DNA of 23,302 nucleotides from an uncultured Eubacterium sp. (GTDB taxonomy: Bacteria > Bacillota > Clostridia > Lachnospirales > Lachnospiraceae). A program made the translations under genes and the position numbers. The notes under the pieces are model-generated. The model worked only from the letters and a program-made list of their open reading frames with translations, searched no databases and was not told where the DNA came from. The DNA lies in NCBI GenBank assembly GCA_910580075.1, contig CAJTVR010000072.1:1-23302 (forward strand). Direction: 5' to 3'. Positions 1 to 7,241 of the stretch are shown here, one piece after another; the stretch's first letter is position 1; each line of letters begins with the position of its first letter.

Positions 1-20
1 AAAATTGGAGGCGATAGGAT

Positions 21-1202
21 ATGACAGATGAAAAATTGGATCAAATCTTAAAGCAGGCTCTTGCTCCTGAAATAAGTGACAGAGAAATCCAGATACATAG
101 AAGGAGGAAGGATAAAATGAACACATTTGGAAAAATAGGAAAAGGTGTTGCTGCGGCAGTGGCTGCTGCGGTTATTGGAATTGGCGGGCTCGGATACTTT
201 AATCCGGTGCTTGCAGCAAAGATTCCGCTGATTGGAAAGATTTTTGAGAAGGTAGAGGATGATGCCACATATTCCGGAAATTATACGGATAAGAAAACTG
301 TCCTGACAAATGAGGATGCTGCGGGGAATTTGGATACATCAGACTATACGGTGTCTGATAAAGGAATCACACTGACCGCATCGGAAGCCTATTGTGATGG
401 ATATTCCATATTCCTTACAGTAAATATTGAATCAGAAGATGCGGATTTCACGCATATTCCGGAACATTATACAGGCATGAATGCTGCAGATAACCAGACA
501 GCCGCAGGATTTTATATCGATGGAACATGGAGTGTGGATGAAAGTTCACCTGAATGGCTCGCAAATACATTTGAGGGTAAGGCAATCGGCAGCCATACAT
601 TTGCAGGTATGCTTAAGATAAATCTTGAGGAGAAGTATACAGGCAGCGGCGAACTGAGCTTAAATATAAACGGTCTTGGTTATGATGATGACAGGATGCT
701 TGATGGCGAGGAAATATCGGCATCTCACTGGACAGATGGCAGCTGGAATATTGTCATTCCGTTTGAGGTAAACGGAACAGATGTAAAAACAATTGAAGTG
801 GACGAAAAAAAGGGAAATATTACGCTTGAAGATGTAGTGGTATCTCCTTATCAGGTAATTGTCCATGTGACAGCACCGGGAGAGCAGAGAGAACTGACAG
901 ACGACAGGAGAGAAAAGCTGCTTTTAAAAGATCCTGATATGACGGATGCAGAGATGTTCGAACTTCCTGGGCGGACTTATGAACCCTGCTCTGTAATTTG
1001 CTTTAATCAGGATGGGGAAATGCTTTACCCCAATATGGAAATGGCAGGCAGAGCCGTATTTGCTGTTCAGGGGAAAGAGATAAAAACATTGTATGTCTGT
1101 ATTTTTGACAATCCTGATGACTGGATGCAGATGGAGCAGGAAGGAATGAACAGCAGCGCTGCAGAGAGGGCTGTCATTTCAAAGGAAATTCATGTAGAGT
1201 AA
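21..1202 (+). CDS. DUF4179 membrane protein, anti-sigma-factor-like
   Basis: This 393-residue protein has a short cytoplasmic N-terminus, one membrane segment at about residues 39-62 (Ala/Gly/Val-rich, ending near NPVLAAKIPLIG), and a long extracytoplasmic region. This matches the DUF4179 family, whose members usually sit just after an ECF sigma factor gene and are thought to restrain it; the expected sigma gene would lie upstream of this window. The start is ATG 21 with GGAGG at 7-11. A second strong GGAGG at 103-107 precedes ATG 117 (residue 33), but the first 32 residues look like the conserved family N-terminus, so the upstream start is preferred. The extracytoplasmic part has no catalytic motif I recognise. 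The family call is fairly secure; the anti-sigma role is inferred. Confidence 0.8.
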   Translation: MTDEKLDQILKQALAPEISDREIQIHRRRKDKMNTFGKIGKGVAAAVAAAVIGIGGLGYFNPVLAAKIPLIGKIFEKVEDDATYSGNYTDKKTVLTNEDAAGNLDTSDYTVSDKGITLTASEAYCDGYSIFLTVNIESEDADFTHIPEHYTGMNAADNQTAAGFYIDGTWSVDESSPEWLANTFEGKAIGSHTFAGMLKINLEEKYTGSGELSLNINGLGYDDDRMLDGEEISASHWTDGSWNIVIPFEVNGTDVKTIEVDEKKGNITLEDVVVSPYQVIVHVTAPGEQRELTDDRREKLLLKDPDMTDAEMFELPGRTYEPCSVICFNQDGEMLYPNMEMAGRAVFAVQGKEIKTLYVCIFDNPDDWMQMEQEGMNSSAAERAVISKEIHVE

Positions 1203-1263
1203 GCTGGAATAATTTTTTAAAGTAAGAAATATAATACTGTTCCGGGTTAGGTATTAAGGCGGG

Positions 1264-1301
1264 AAAGCGTTTGTTGGAAGAAGACCAATGAACGCTTTTT
1301 T
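1264..1301 (+). terminator. Rho-independent terminator after the DUF4179 gene
   Basis: AAAGCGTT at 1264-1271 pairs perfectly with AACGCTTT at 1291-1298. The stem continues through two G-U pairs and TTGG/CCAA around a 7-nt loop, and is followed by a run of T residues to 1301. Confidence 0.9.
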
Positions 1302-1454
1302 GCATGCAGGATTAAACACTTTAAAATAAATGGTGTAATGGCTGCCTGATGTTCAATGGAACGAGACCAGTCATTTCAAAATTGAATTTGCTTTTGAAAC
1401 AGAATTTTCAATTCCTGAATAGTATCAAAATCAGTCTAGTTTTTCGCACGGATA

Positions 1455-1483
1455 TTGAAATAAATATCCAGATATGGTATACT
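1455..1483 (+). promoter_or_regulatory. Sigma-A promoter of the leader RNA upstream of the hemerythrin gene
   Basis: TTGAAA at 1455-1460 and TATACT at 1478-1483 are separated by exactly 17 nt, and TGG precedes the -10 (extended -10). Transcription should start near 1490, about 515 nt upstream of the hemerythrin start codon. Confidence 0.75.
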
Positions 1484-1489
1484 TTTTCT

Positions 1490-1931
1490 ATAGTGACGAA
1501 TACATATTATTTAATGTATAACCAGGGGTATTCCTTATCTAGAGCGCACGGCACAGCTGTATGAGGCATACCCGGTGAGAACCTGTCATCAAAATACATT
1601 GCACAGACTGGTATCAGATATACCAGGGAGTAACCCGCATAAAAGGCTTTGTACGTTTGGAATAGGTATTCTAAGGGGTATCCTTTATAGAAATGAATAA
1701 GACAGCGGCTGTTTATGCTGATTCGTTATTTTTTTAAAACTGAAGAATTTCAATTCGGTCTGCCTGCATCATAGTATTTTTAAGTGTATCAGGCAGACTG
1801 ACTGTGTATTTCTACAGTAATTTTTGTCTGATCAGAGCCAGGCCCGAATGATGATGTTTAAAAAACATAGATTTACGCAAAGTTCAGGCGCAGCAAAGAG
1901 GCCAGAAATCGCTCAGTATTTCCTGGCTTTT
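1490..1931 (+). ncRNA. Long untranslated leader or independent RNA of unknown class
   Basis: The 1203-2005 gap holds no convincing gene. The part downstream of the promoter carries several inverted repeats: ATACAT/ATGTAT (1500-1505/1514-1519), CTGGTAT/ATACCAG near 1608-1626, and an 11-bp stem at 1756-1766/1790-1800 that includes GTCTGCCTG/CAGGCAGAC. It ends in an intrinsic terminator at 1899-1931, only about 75 nt before the next start codon. This is the arrangement expected of a terminated small RNA or an attenuated leader. I compared it by eye with SAM-I, cobalamin, FMN, TPP and cyclic-di-GMP riboswitch cores and found no full match. The ORF that could be read across 1349-1564 has no ribosome binding site and looks spurious. 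Confidence 0.5.
1899..1931 (+). terminator. Terminator inside the hemerythrin leader
   Basis: GCCAG at 1901-1905 pairs with CTGGC at 1923-1927 and AAAT with ATTT, with a single bulged C at 1922 and an 8-nt loop. TTTT follows directly, with a T-rich stretch further on. It lies between the leader promoter and the coding region, so it may act as an attenuator. Confidence 0.7.
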
Positions 1932-2005
1932 CAAAGTATCATTTTTTATTTTATCTATTTTAAGACGTAATTTTAATTAATAATACTACAGCTTAGGAGG
2001 ATATT

Positions 2006-3355
2006 ATGGATAGCAATCAATTTATGTGGCAGGACCGGTATAAAATCGGTGTGGATATTATTGACAGAGAGCATAAGAAACTATTCAGCATTATGAACAA
2101 ACTGCTGGCCTATAGTGATGATGAATCAAAGAGCCAGTGGGTCTGTCAGGAAGGTATTAAATATTTCAAAGAACATGCCATGAAACACTTTGCTGAGGAA
2201 GAGGTTTATATGGCAACGATCAGATATAGCGGATATGAAATGCACAGACGCCTTCACGACAGTTTTCGCAAAAAGACACTGCCTGAAATAGAAGCTGAAT
2301 TAGAACGTACGAAATATTCACAGGATGCGATCCGCCACTTTCTTTCAGTCTGCGCGGGATGGCTGATTGGACATACGCTGACAGAGGACAGGGCCATTAC
2401 AGGGAAAGCACTGAGCAAATGGGTCGGCCTTTTGCCAGAGGAAGAACAGGATGCCATGAAACAGCTGATTCTGGAACTGTTAGATGAACTGTTTCAGTTA
2501 AAAGCAAATATTGTCAGCGAAAGCTATGGCGGTGAGAAATTTGGAAAGGGAGTCTATTACCGTCTGGTTTATTCTTCGAGCAGCAGAAAGACATGGGAAA
2601 TTATTTTAGTTTTTGAAGAAAGACTGCTTGTGAACACGATTGGAAATATGCTCGGCTCGAAATCTGATAAACTGGATGTGATGATGATGAACGCTGCCAG
2701 GTATACAGCCAGACAGTTTGCTGAGCGCATCAAAGCCCATTTTCCGTCTTCTGAAGAATTCGAAGTCAAAGAGGAAAATCTGCTGAGTTACGAGATATTC
2801 CAGAAACTGTTTAGCCGCCAGAATCCGCAGTCCAGCCTTTTGTTTGATACCAAAGAGGGATATTTTGCTTTCTGCGTCATGGCACCGCATCTGCTGAAAG
2901 AATCTGTTGGTGCAAATATTAAAGCAGATAATGCTACAAAAGAAATCAAAAGATATCTGATGGAAAACAAAGAGAGCGGAAAAAAGAAAATACTGATTGT
3001 AGACGATTCAAGCATTGTGCGAGAGTCTATGAGGCAGCTGCTTGATAAAGATTATGAGGTAGCAACAGCGCAGTCCGGCCTGGCTGCAATCCGCTGCATG
3101 GTGTTAGACAGGCCGGATCTTGTTCTGCTGGATTATGAAATGCCGGTCTGCGACGGACGCCAGGTACTGGAAATGATACGGTCTGAACCGGAACTGGCTG
3201 ATACGCCGGTGATTTTCCTTACTGGCCGGACAGATAAAGAAAGCGTCAGCAAAGTGATATCTTTAAAACCTGCAGGATATCTGGCAAAATCTATGAAACC
3301 GGAAGAGATTAAAAAAAGCGTTGATGAGTATTTCAGGAAAAGGTCTGCAGGCTGA
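2006..3355 (+). CDS. Bacteriohemerythrin - CheX-like - response regulator receiver fusion
   Basis: 449 residues with three parts. Residues 1-135 are a bacteriohemerythrin with a full set of di-iron ligands: His23, His61, Glu65, His80, His84, His123 and Asp128, so it probably binds oxygen or senses redox state. Residues about 150-315 resemble a CheX/CheC-type fold, but the usual catalytic Glu/Asn pattern is not evident, so phosphatase activity is doubtful. Residues 326-449 are a receiver domain with acidic pair Asp333/Asp334, phospho-acceptor Asp376 (LLDYEMP), Thr406 and Lys428 (YLAKS). There is no output DNA-binding domain. ATG 2006 follows AGGAGG. The protein is cytoplasmic. It converges on a chemoreceptor gene and shares a terminator with it, which suggests a link between oxygen or redox sensing and motility signalling; that link is inference. 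Confidence 0.85.
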   Translation: MDSNQFMWQDRYKIGVDIIDREHKKLFSIMNKLLAYSDDESKSQWVCQEGIKYFKEHAMKHFAEEEVYMATIRYSGYEMHRRLHDSFRKKTLPEIEAELERTKYSQDAIRHFLSVCAGWLIGHTLTEDRAITGKALSKWVGLLPEEEQDAMKQLILELLDELFQLKANIVSESYGGEKFGKGVYYRLVYSSSSRKTWEIILVFEERLLVNTIGNMLGSKSDKLDVMMMNAARYTARQFAERIKAHFPSSEEFEVKEENLLSYEIFQKLFSRQNPQSSLLFDTKEGYFAFCVMAPHLLKESVGANIKADNATKEIKRYLMENKESGKKKILIVDDSSIVRESMRQLLDKDYEVATAQSGLAAIRCMVLDRPDLVLLDYEMPVCDGRQVLEMIRSEPELADTPVIFLTGRTDKESVSKVISLKPAGYLAKSMKPEEIKKSVDEYFRKRSAG

Positions 3356-3418
3356 GCGTTAAAAAGACATGGCGGGTTAGGGAAAAAGCTGTCAGCTGTG
3401 TCTGAACAGATAACGGAT

Positions 3419-3472
3419 AAAAGAATAAGAGGCAGCTGCATTTTTGAATGCGGCAGCCTCTTATTCTTTTTT
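3419..3472. terminator. Bidirectional terminator between convergent genes
   Basis: A 15-bp perfect outer stem (3419-3433 with 3456-3470) continues into GCTGCATT/AATGCGGC after one mismatch. There is a T-run on the plus strand and an A-run (T-run on the minus strand) at the other foot, so it can end both the hemerythrin and the chemoreceptor transcripts. Confidence 0.9.
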
Positions 3473-3514
3473 AGCTTCAGACAGATACATACTCTGGCTG
3501 ATACTGCAGGGTGC

Positions 3515-5191
3515 TTAGCGCAGCCGGAATCTGTGCACAGATACTTTCAGCCCTTCTGCCTGATTCTGCAGCTCTTTTGCAAGTCTTGCGGATTCCTGGG
3601 CAGTTGAAGCATTCGTCTGCACCACTTCGGAAATCTGCTCCATACCCTGGGTAATCTGACGCAGCGCACTGGACTGGGTAAGGGCAGATTCTGCAATCCG
3701 CTCGATCATGGATGCGGATTCCTGGGCACTGGAAACAACAGCTGCGATAGACTGTGTAGTTTCTGTTGTTAAAGAAGACCCGTACTGAACAAGCTTCATG
3801 GAATTTTCAATCAGCTCTGCGATATCCTGCGCTGATACGGAACTTTTGTTTGCAAGGTCCTGCACTTCATCTGCAACAATAGCAAAACCTTTGCCGGCTT
3901 CTCCGGCACGTGCAGCTTCAACGGCAGCATTCAGAGCTAAAATATTTGTCTGGAAAGAAATATCTTCAATTGTCTTAATAATACCCCCAATCTGGTTTGA
4001 AGATTTTGAAATATCATTCATGGCATCTGTCAGGGCATCCATCTTCTGGCTGCACAGCTGCAGCTGTTTAGAAGCTTCGGCAAAACACTCTCTTGCATTG
4101 CCGGCGTCTTTAGAAGTGCTGTCGACCTGTCCGGATATTTCCTGGATGCTGGAAGAAAGTTCTTCTACTGCAGAAGCCTGGCGTACTGTGCCGTTAGATA
4201 AGACTTCAGCGCCAGAGGCCATGCGGTCCGACTCTTCCGATACCTGTTCCGCTGTCTGGCTGATTTTGGAAAGAGCATGGTTGAGTGAATCCAGGATCTG
4301 GCGCATGGCATTTTGAATCGGCAGAAATTCGCCGCGGTAATCATCACCAATCGTTAAATCCATAGATCCTTCTGCCATGCGGGCTAATTTGTCGTCAATA
4401 TCCTGAATATATTTTTTCAGCTCGCGTTTTGTCTCATGAATGGATTCTACAAGCATGCCGATCTCAGAAGTATCTGATTTTAAAGCAAAGTCTGCAGAAA
4501 GGTTGCCTTTTGAAATTTCGCCCATCTGGTCACGGACTGCGATAACAGGTTTTAAAATCTGCCTGTTTGTAACAAACATAATAATTAACTGCATCAGCGC
4601 GATCAGCAGCTGCACAGCAATCATAGTCCACCTGATCACGGAAGCCTGGAAATTTAAGTCGTTAATACGTGCAATTGTTCTGGTATCTAATGCAGCAAGA
4701 AACTGTTCTTTTAAAGTATTAATCTGTGTAATAGCATCTTTATATTCAGACCCGTATACATAAGCGACAGCAGATTCCCTGTCACCGGATTTTACTTTGT
4801 TCATAGCTTCTTCTTCTAATGGAACAAGTTCATTTGACAGATCTGACATTTTCTGGATCAGCTGTTCTTCTTCTTCGGTGATGCCGATTTCTCTCATTGC
4901 TGCCACACCGATATCGCGGTTTTTCAATTCATTAACTTCATTCCAGTAATTTTCAAAATGCTCGGTATTGCCGGTAGCAGCAAAAGCACGCACTTCATTT
5001 GTCAGATAGGAAGAAGCATTCATAAAGCGGTTGGCGTTATATGTAAGATTAAACCGTTCTTCATTTGCGGTATTTAAAAGACCGCGTATGTGGCTGTTCG
5101 AAAACAAAGCAAGCCCCATGAAAATCAGCGCCAGAATAGATATTCCGTTTAAAATAAATGTCAGGGTCGACTGGTTTATAGATTTTTTCAT
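3515..5191 (-). CDS. Methyl-accepting chemotaxis protein
   Basis: A 558-residue transmembrane chemoreceptor. It has an N-terminal membrane segment (ending ILALIFMGLALFS), a helical extracytoplasmic sensor of about 150 residues of four-helix-bundle type, a second membrane segment (MIAVQLLIALMQLIIMFV), a HAMP region, and a C-terminal coiled-coil signalling domain whose hairpin carries the highly conserved core ending in LNAAVEAARAGEAGKGFAIV. The reading frame extends to 5212, but AAGGAG lies 8 nt before the ATG at 5191, so that ATG is chosen. The ligand is unknown. There are no che genes in the window, so it is an orphan receptor feeding a distant chemotaxis system. Gene end faces the hemerythrin-receiver gene. 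Confidence 0.92.
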   Translation of the reverse strand: MKKSINQSTLTFILNGISILALIFMGLALFSNSHIRGLLNTANEERFNLTYNANRFMNASSYLTNEVRAFAATGNTEHFENYWNEVNELKNRDIGVAAMREIGITEEEEQLIQKMSDLSNELVPLEEEAMNKVKSGDRESAVAYVYGSEYKDAITQINTLKEQFLAALDTRTIARINDLNFQASVIRWTMIAVQLLIALMQLIIMFVTNRQILKPVIAVRDQMGEISKGNLSADFALKSDTSEIGMLVESIHETKRELKKYIQDIDDKLARMAEGSMDLTIGDDYRGEFLPIQNAMRQILDSLNHALSKISQTAEQVSEESDRMASGAEVLSNGTVRQASAVEELSSSIQEISGQVDSTSKDAGNARECFAEASKQLQLCSQKMDALTDAMNDISKSSNQIGGIIKTIEDISFQTNILALNAAVEAARAGEAGKGFAIVADEVQDLANKSSVSAQDIAELIENSMKLVQYGSSLTTETTQSIAAVVSSAQESASMIERIAESALTQSSALRQITQGMEQISEVVQTNASTAQESARLAKELQNQAEGLKVSVHRFRLR

Positions 5192-5302
5192 AGCTGTTAC
5201 TCCTTTTAGCATGACTTTCAGATTGTGTGGTGTGTCAGAATACCAGTATCAGGGATATTCCTTATGTCTGTGAGAGTATCACCGAATGGTATCCTGCATT
5301 AT

Positions 5303-5349
5303 GTGCCTGGCGCATTCCATGCAGAGTGCCTGGGGCATTCCGTATGCAG
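5303..5349. repeat. Two-unit tandem repeat in the chemoreceptor leader
   Basis: Two copies of a 22-24 nt unit, GTGCCTGG(C/G)GCATTCC followed by ATGCAG or GTATGCAG, at 5303-5324 and 5326-5349. It lies inside the predicted 5' untranslated region. Each unit contains self-complementary GCAT/ATGC segments. Confidence 0.7.
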
Positions 5350-5376
5350 GGCGCTTCACACTTTTATATAAAATAT

Positions 5377-5405
5377 AGTTTACATGATATTCAGCCGAAA
5401 TTCAA
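5377..5405 (-). promoter_or_regulatory. Putative promoter of the chemoreceptor gene
   Basis: On the minus strand, TTGAAT (5405-5400) and TAAACT (5382-5377, preceded by ATG) are 17 nt apart. The leader to the start codon would be about 180 nt. The -10 matches only moderately; I do not see a clear sigma-D (flagellar) promoter. Confidence 0.45.
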
Positions 5406-5492
5406 TTGATTTTTGCTGTGTTTTTATGTTATGGCGAAATAAAAAAGAGTCTTGCATGGTGTCGTTTGCCCAAGCTGGAGACGGCACAGGAT

Positions 5493-7013
5493 TTACCTGG
5501 ATTCTTTCGAAAATACGATCACATTCCAGGAGCATTTTTTCATGACAGCTGTAAAAATTCCGCCGTCCATTTTATAATCCGTACGGTTTTTTGGCACAAC
5601 CGGACTGTCTGTGGCAGAATTGGAAATTTTCATATCGTCACTTTCAAGTACAAGATATTCTCTGGCTTTATAATCTGCAAAGCCACGGATATCAGCTTCA
5701 AATTCGATATCGGAGTCTGTATTGCGGTTTACGGCAAATATGGTAACTTCCTGTTTTTCTTCATTATAGACAGCAGCCGATTCAATATCTGTCACGCAGC
5801 AGTGCTGTGAAGTATCATGCGTGCCGGTAGAGATGACAGGAGTCAGTGCTGTCCCGCGTCCGTATTTAGACGCATGCAGGAATGGATAGAAAATCGTCTG
5901 GCGCCATGCAGGGCCGTCAGTTTCTGTCATAATCGGTGCAATGACATTTACAAGCTGTGCAAGGCATGCGATTTTTACGCGGTCTGCGTGTTTTAAAAAG
6001 GTAATCAGAATCAGGCCGTTTAAAATAGCGTCTTCAAAGTTGTAAATATCTTCTAACAGATGCGGCGCCGTCTGCCATGGTTTTGCAGCCATCTGTTCGT
6101 TGTCGGAATCTGTGGAATGATACCAGACGTTCCATTCGTCAAAACTCAGATAAATATTTTTTCTGCTTCGTTTTTTTGCTTTGATGAAATCGCAGGCAGC
6201 AGTTACGCTGTGCAGAAATGATTCCAGATCCTGGGTCTTTGCGAAAAAATCTGCTGTATCGCCGCTGCGGTTTCCGTAGTACTGGTGAAGGGAAATATAA
6301 TCCACATATTCGTAAGTTTCTTCGAGTGTGGATGCTTCCCATTGCGGAAATGTGGGCATTTCTATATTGGAACTGCCGCATACGACGAATTCCAGGGAAT
6401 GATCCATTGCCTTCATGGCTTTTGCGGTCTCAGCTGCCAGACGGCCGTATTCTGCAGCAGTTTTATGTCCCATCTGCCATGGTCCGTCCATTTCGTTGCC
6501 AAGGCACCAGGTTTTAATGCCGTAAGGCTTATCTGCACCATGCTGTCTTCTTAAATCTGCATAGTAAGTACCGGTATCCAGGTTGCAGTATTCTAACAGG
6601 TTTAGAGCGTCTGCCGTTCCCCTTGTGCCAAGATTTAAGGCCATCATAATGCTGGAATTTGTTTTTCTGCACCAGTCTGAAAATTCCCCAAGGCCCACTT
6701 CATTGCTTTCCACTGTACGCCATGCCAGGTCGAGCCTTTTACGGCGCTGGTCTTTAGGGCCTACACTGTCTTCCCAGAAAAAATTTGAAACAAAATTGCC
6801 GCCCGGATAGCGGATAACCGGCACATTCAGTTCCCTGACCAGCTCTATCACGTCTTTGCGAAAGCCGTCTTCATCTGCACTGGGGTGTCCCGGCTGATAG
6901 ATGCCGGTATATACGGCTCTGCCGAGATGTTCGATAAAGGATCCGTACAGCCTGTCGTCAATATCTGCCAGACGGAAGTCTTTGTCAACAATCATTTTTG
7001 TTTTCTGTCCCAT
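5493..7013 (-). CDS. abfA: Alpha-L-arabinofuranosidase, glycoside hydrolase family 51
   Basis: 506 residues, full length for a GH51 enzyme that releases terminal L-arabinofuranose from arabinoxylan or arabinan oligosaccharides. The acid/base is Glu174 in WCLGNEMDG and the nucleophile is Glu293 in LSFDEWNVWY, close to the positions in the Geobacillus enzyme. The conserved RYPGGNF motif is at about residues 68-74. No signal peptide is visible, so it should act in the cytoplasm on imported oligosaccharides. The C-terminal ~120 residues are the usual beta-sandwich. The ribosome site (AAAAGG) is weak. It stands alone rather than in an arabinose cluster. I do not see a strong terminator in 5410-5492; that stretch has only an imperfect stem with a T-run about a dozen nt further on. 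Confidence 0.93.
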   Translation of the reverse strand: MGQKTKMIVDKDFRLADIDDRLYGSFIEHLGRAVYTGIYQPGHPSADEDGFRKDVIELVRELNVPVIRYPGGNFVSNFFWEDSVGPKDQRRKRLDLAWRTVESNEVGLGEFSDWCRKTNSSIMMALNLGTRGTADALNLLEYCNLDTGTYYADLRRQHGADKPYGIKTWCLGNEMDGPWQMGHKTAAEYGRLAAETAKAMKAMDHSLEFVVCGSSNIEMPTFPQWEASTLEETYEYVDYISLHQYYGNRSGDTADFFAKTQDLESFLHSVTAACDFIKAKKRSRKNIYLSFDEWNVWYHSTDSDNEQMAAKPWQTAPHLLEDIYNFEDAILNGLILITFLKHADRVKIACLAQLVNVIAPIMTETDGPAWRQTIFYPFLHASKYGRGTALTPVISTGTHDTSQHCCVTDIESAAVYNEEKQEVTIFAVNRNTDSDIEFEADIRGFADYKAREYLVLESDDMKISNSATDSPVVPKNRTDYKMDGGIFTAVMKKCSWNVIVFSKESR

Positions 7014-7093
7014 AATAAAATACCTTTTCTTCCTTATATAAATGTATTACAGCCGGAGTATCAGAGGGTTCTGTATCTGGCTGGATTGTGACT

Positions 7094-7122
7094 ATCATAC
7101 TCAATAATCTTTTGAAAAGCAA
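7094..7122 (-). promoter_or_regulatory. Promoter of the arabinofuranosidase gene
   Basis: On the minus strand, TTGCTT (7122-7117) and TATGAT (7099-7094) are 17 nt apart, about 80 nt upstream of the start codon. A short palindrome, CTTTT-G-AAAAG at 7109-7119, overlaps the -35 end and may bind a regulator. Confidence 0.65.
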
Positions 7123-7140
7123 TAGATTTTTCTGTTCATT

Positions 7141-7163
7141 TTCAATTATCATGATGAATTGAA
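7141..7163. promoter_or_regulatory. Operator-like palindrome between divergent promoters
   Basis: TTCAATT (7141-7147) and AATTGAA (7157-7163) are perfect 7-bp arms around a 9-nt centre that itself contains ATCATGAT. It lies between the two divergent promoters (-35 elements at 7117-7122 and 7173-7178), so it could bind a regulator acting on both genes. Confidence 0.4.
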
Positions 7164-7172
7164 TTAAATATA

Positions 7173-7201
7173 TTGCAAATATAGTTTATTTATGATAAAA
7201 T
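7173..7201 (+). promoter_or_regulatory. Promoter of the broken surface protein gene
   Basis: TTGCAA (7173-7178) and TAAAAT (7196-7201) are 17 nt apart. AGGAGG follows at 7226-7231, 10 nt before ATG 7242. Promoter and ribosome site look intact although the gene they serve is interrupted. Confidence 0.65.
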
Positions 7202-7241
7202 TAAACTATGTTTTTGGGTAAATACAGGAGGAAAAGCAATC

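Noticed and set aside
1349..1564. 71-codon ORF downstream of the DUF4179 terminator
   Set aside because: No ribosome site, no recognisable domain, and it runs through the 1455-1483 promoter. Treated as chance.
1530..1575. Resemblance to the start of a SAM-I riboswitch (CTTATC..AGAG)
   Set aside because: The conserved kink-turn and downstream core of SAM-I are not found in the following bases and the next gene is not a sulfur gene.
1860..1900. ACGCAAAG-like bases suggesting a cyclic-di-GMP-I aptamer near the receiver gene
   Set aside because: The paired helices and the rest of the aptamer core are missing.
5410..5492. Possible terminator after the arabinofuranosidase gene
   Set aside because: The 7-bp stem has a mismatch on the transcribed strand and the T-run is more than ten nucleotides away, so I do not call it.
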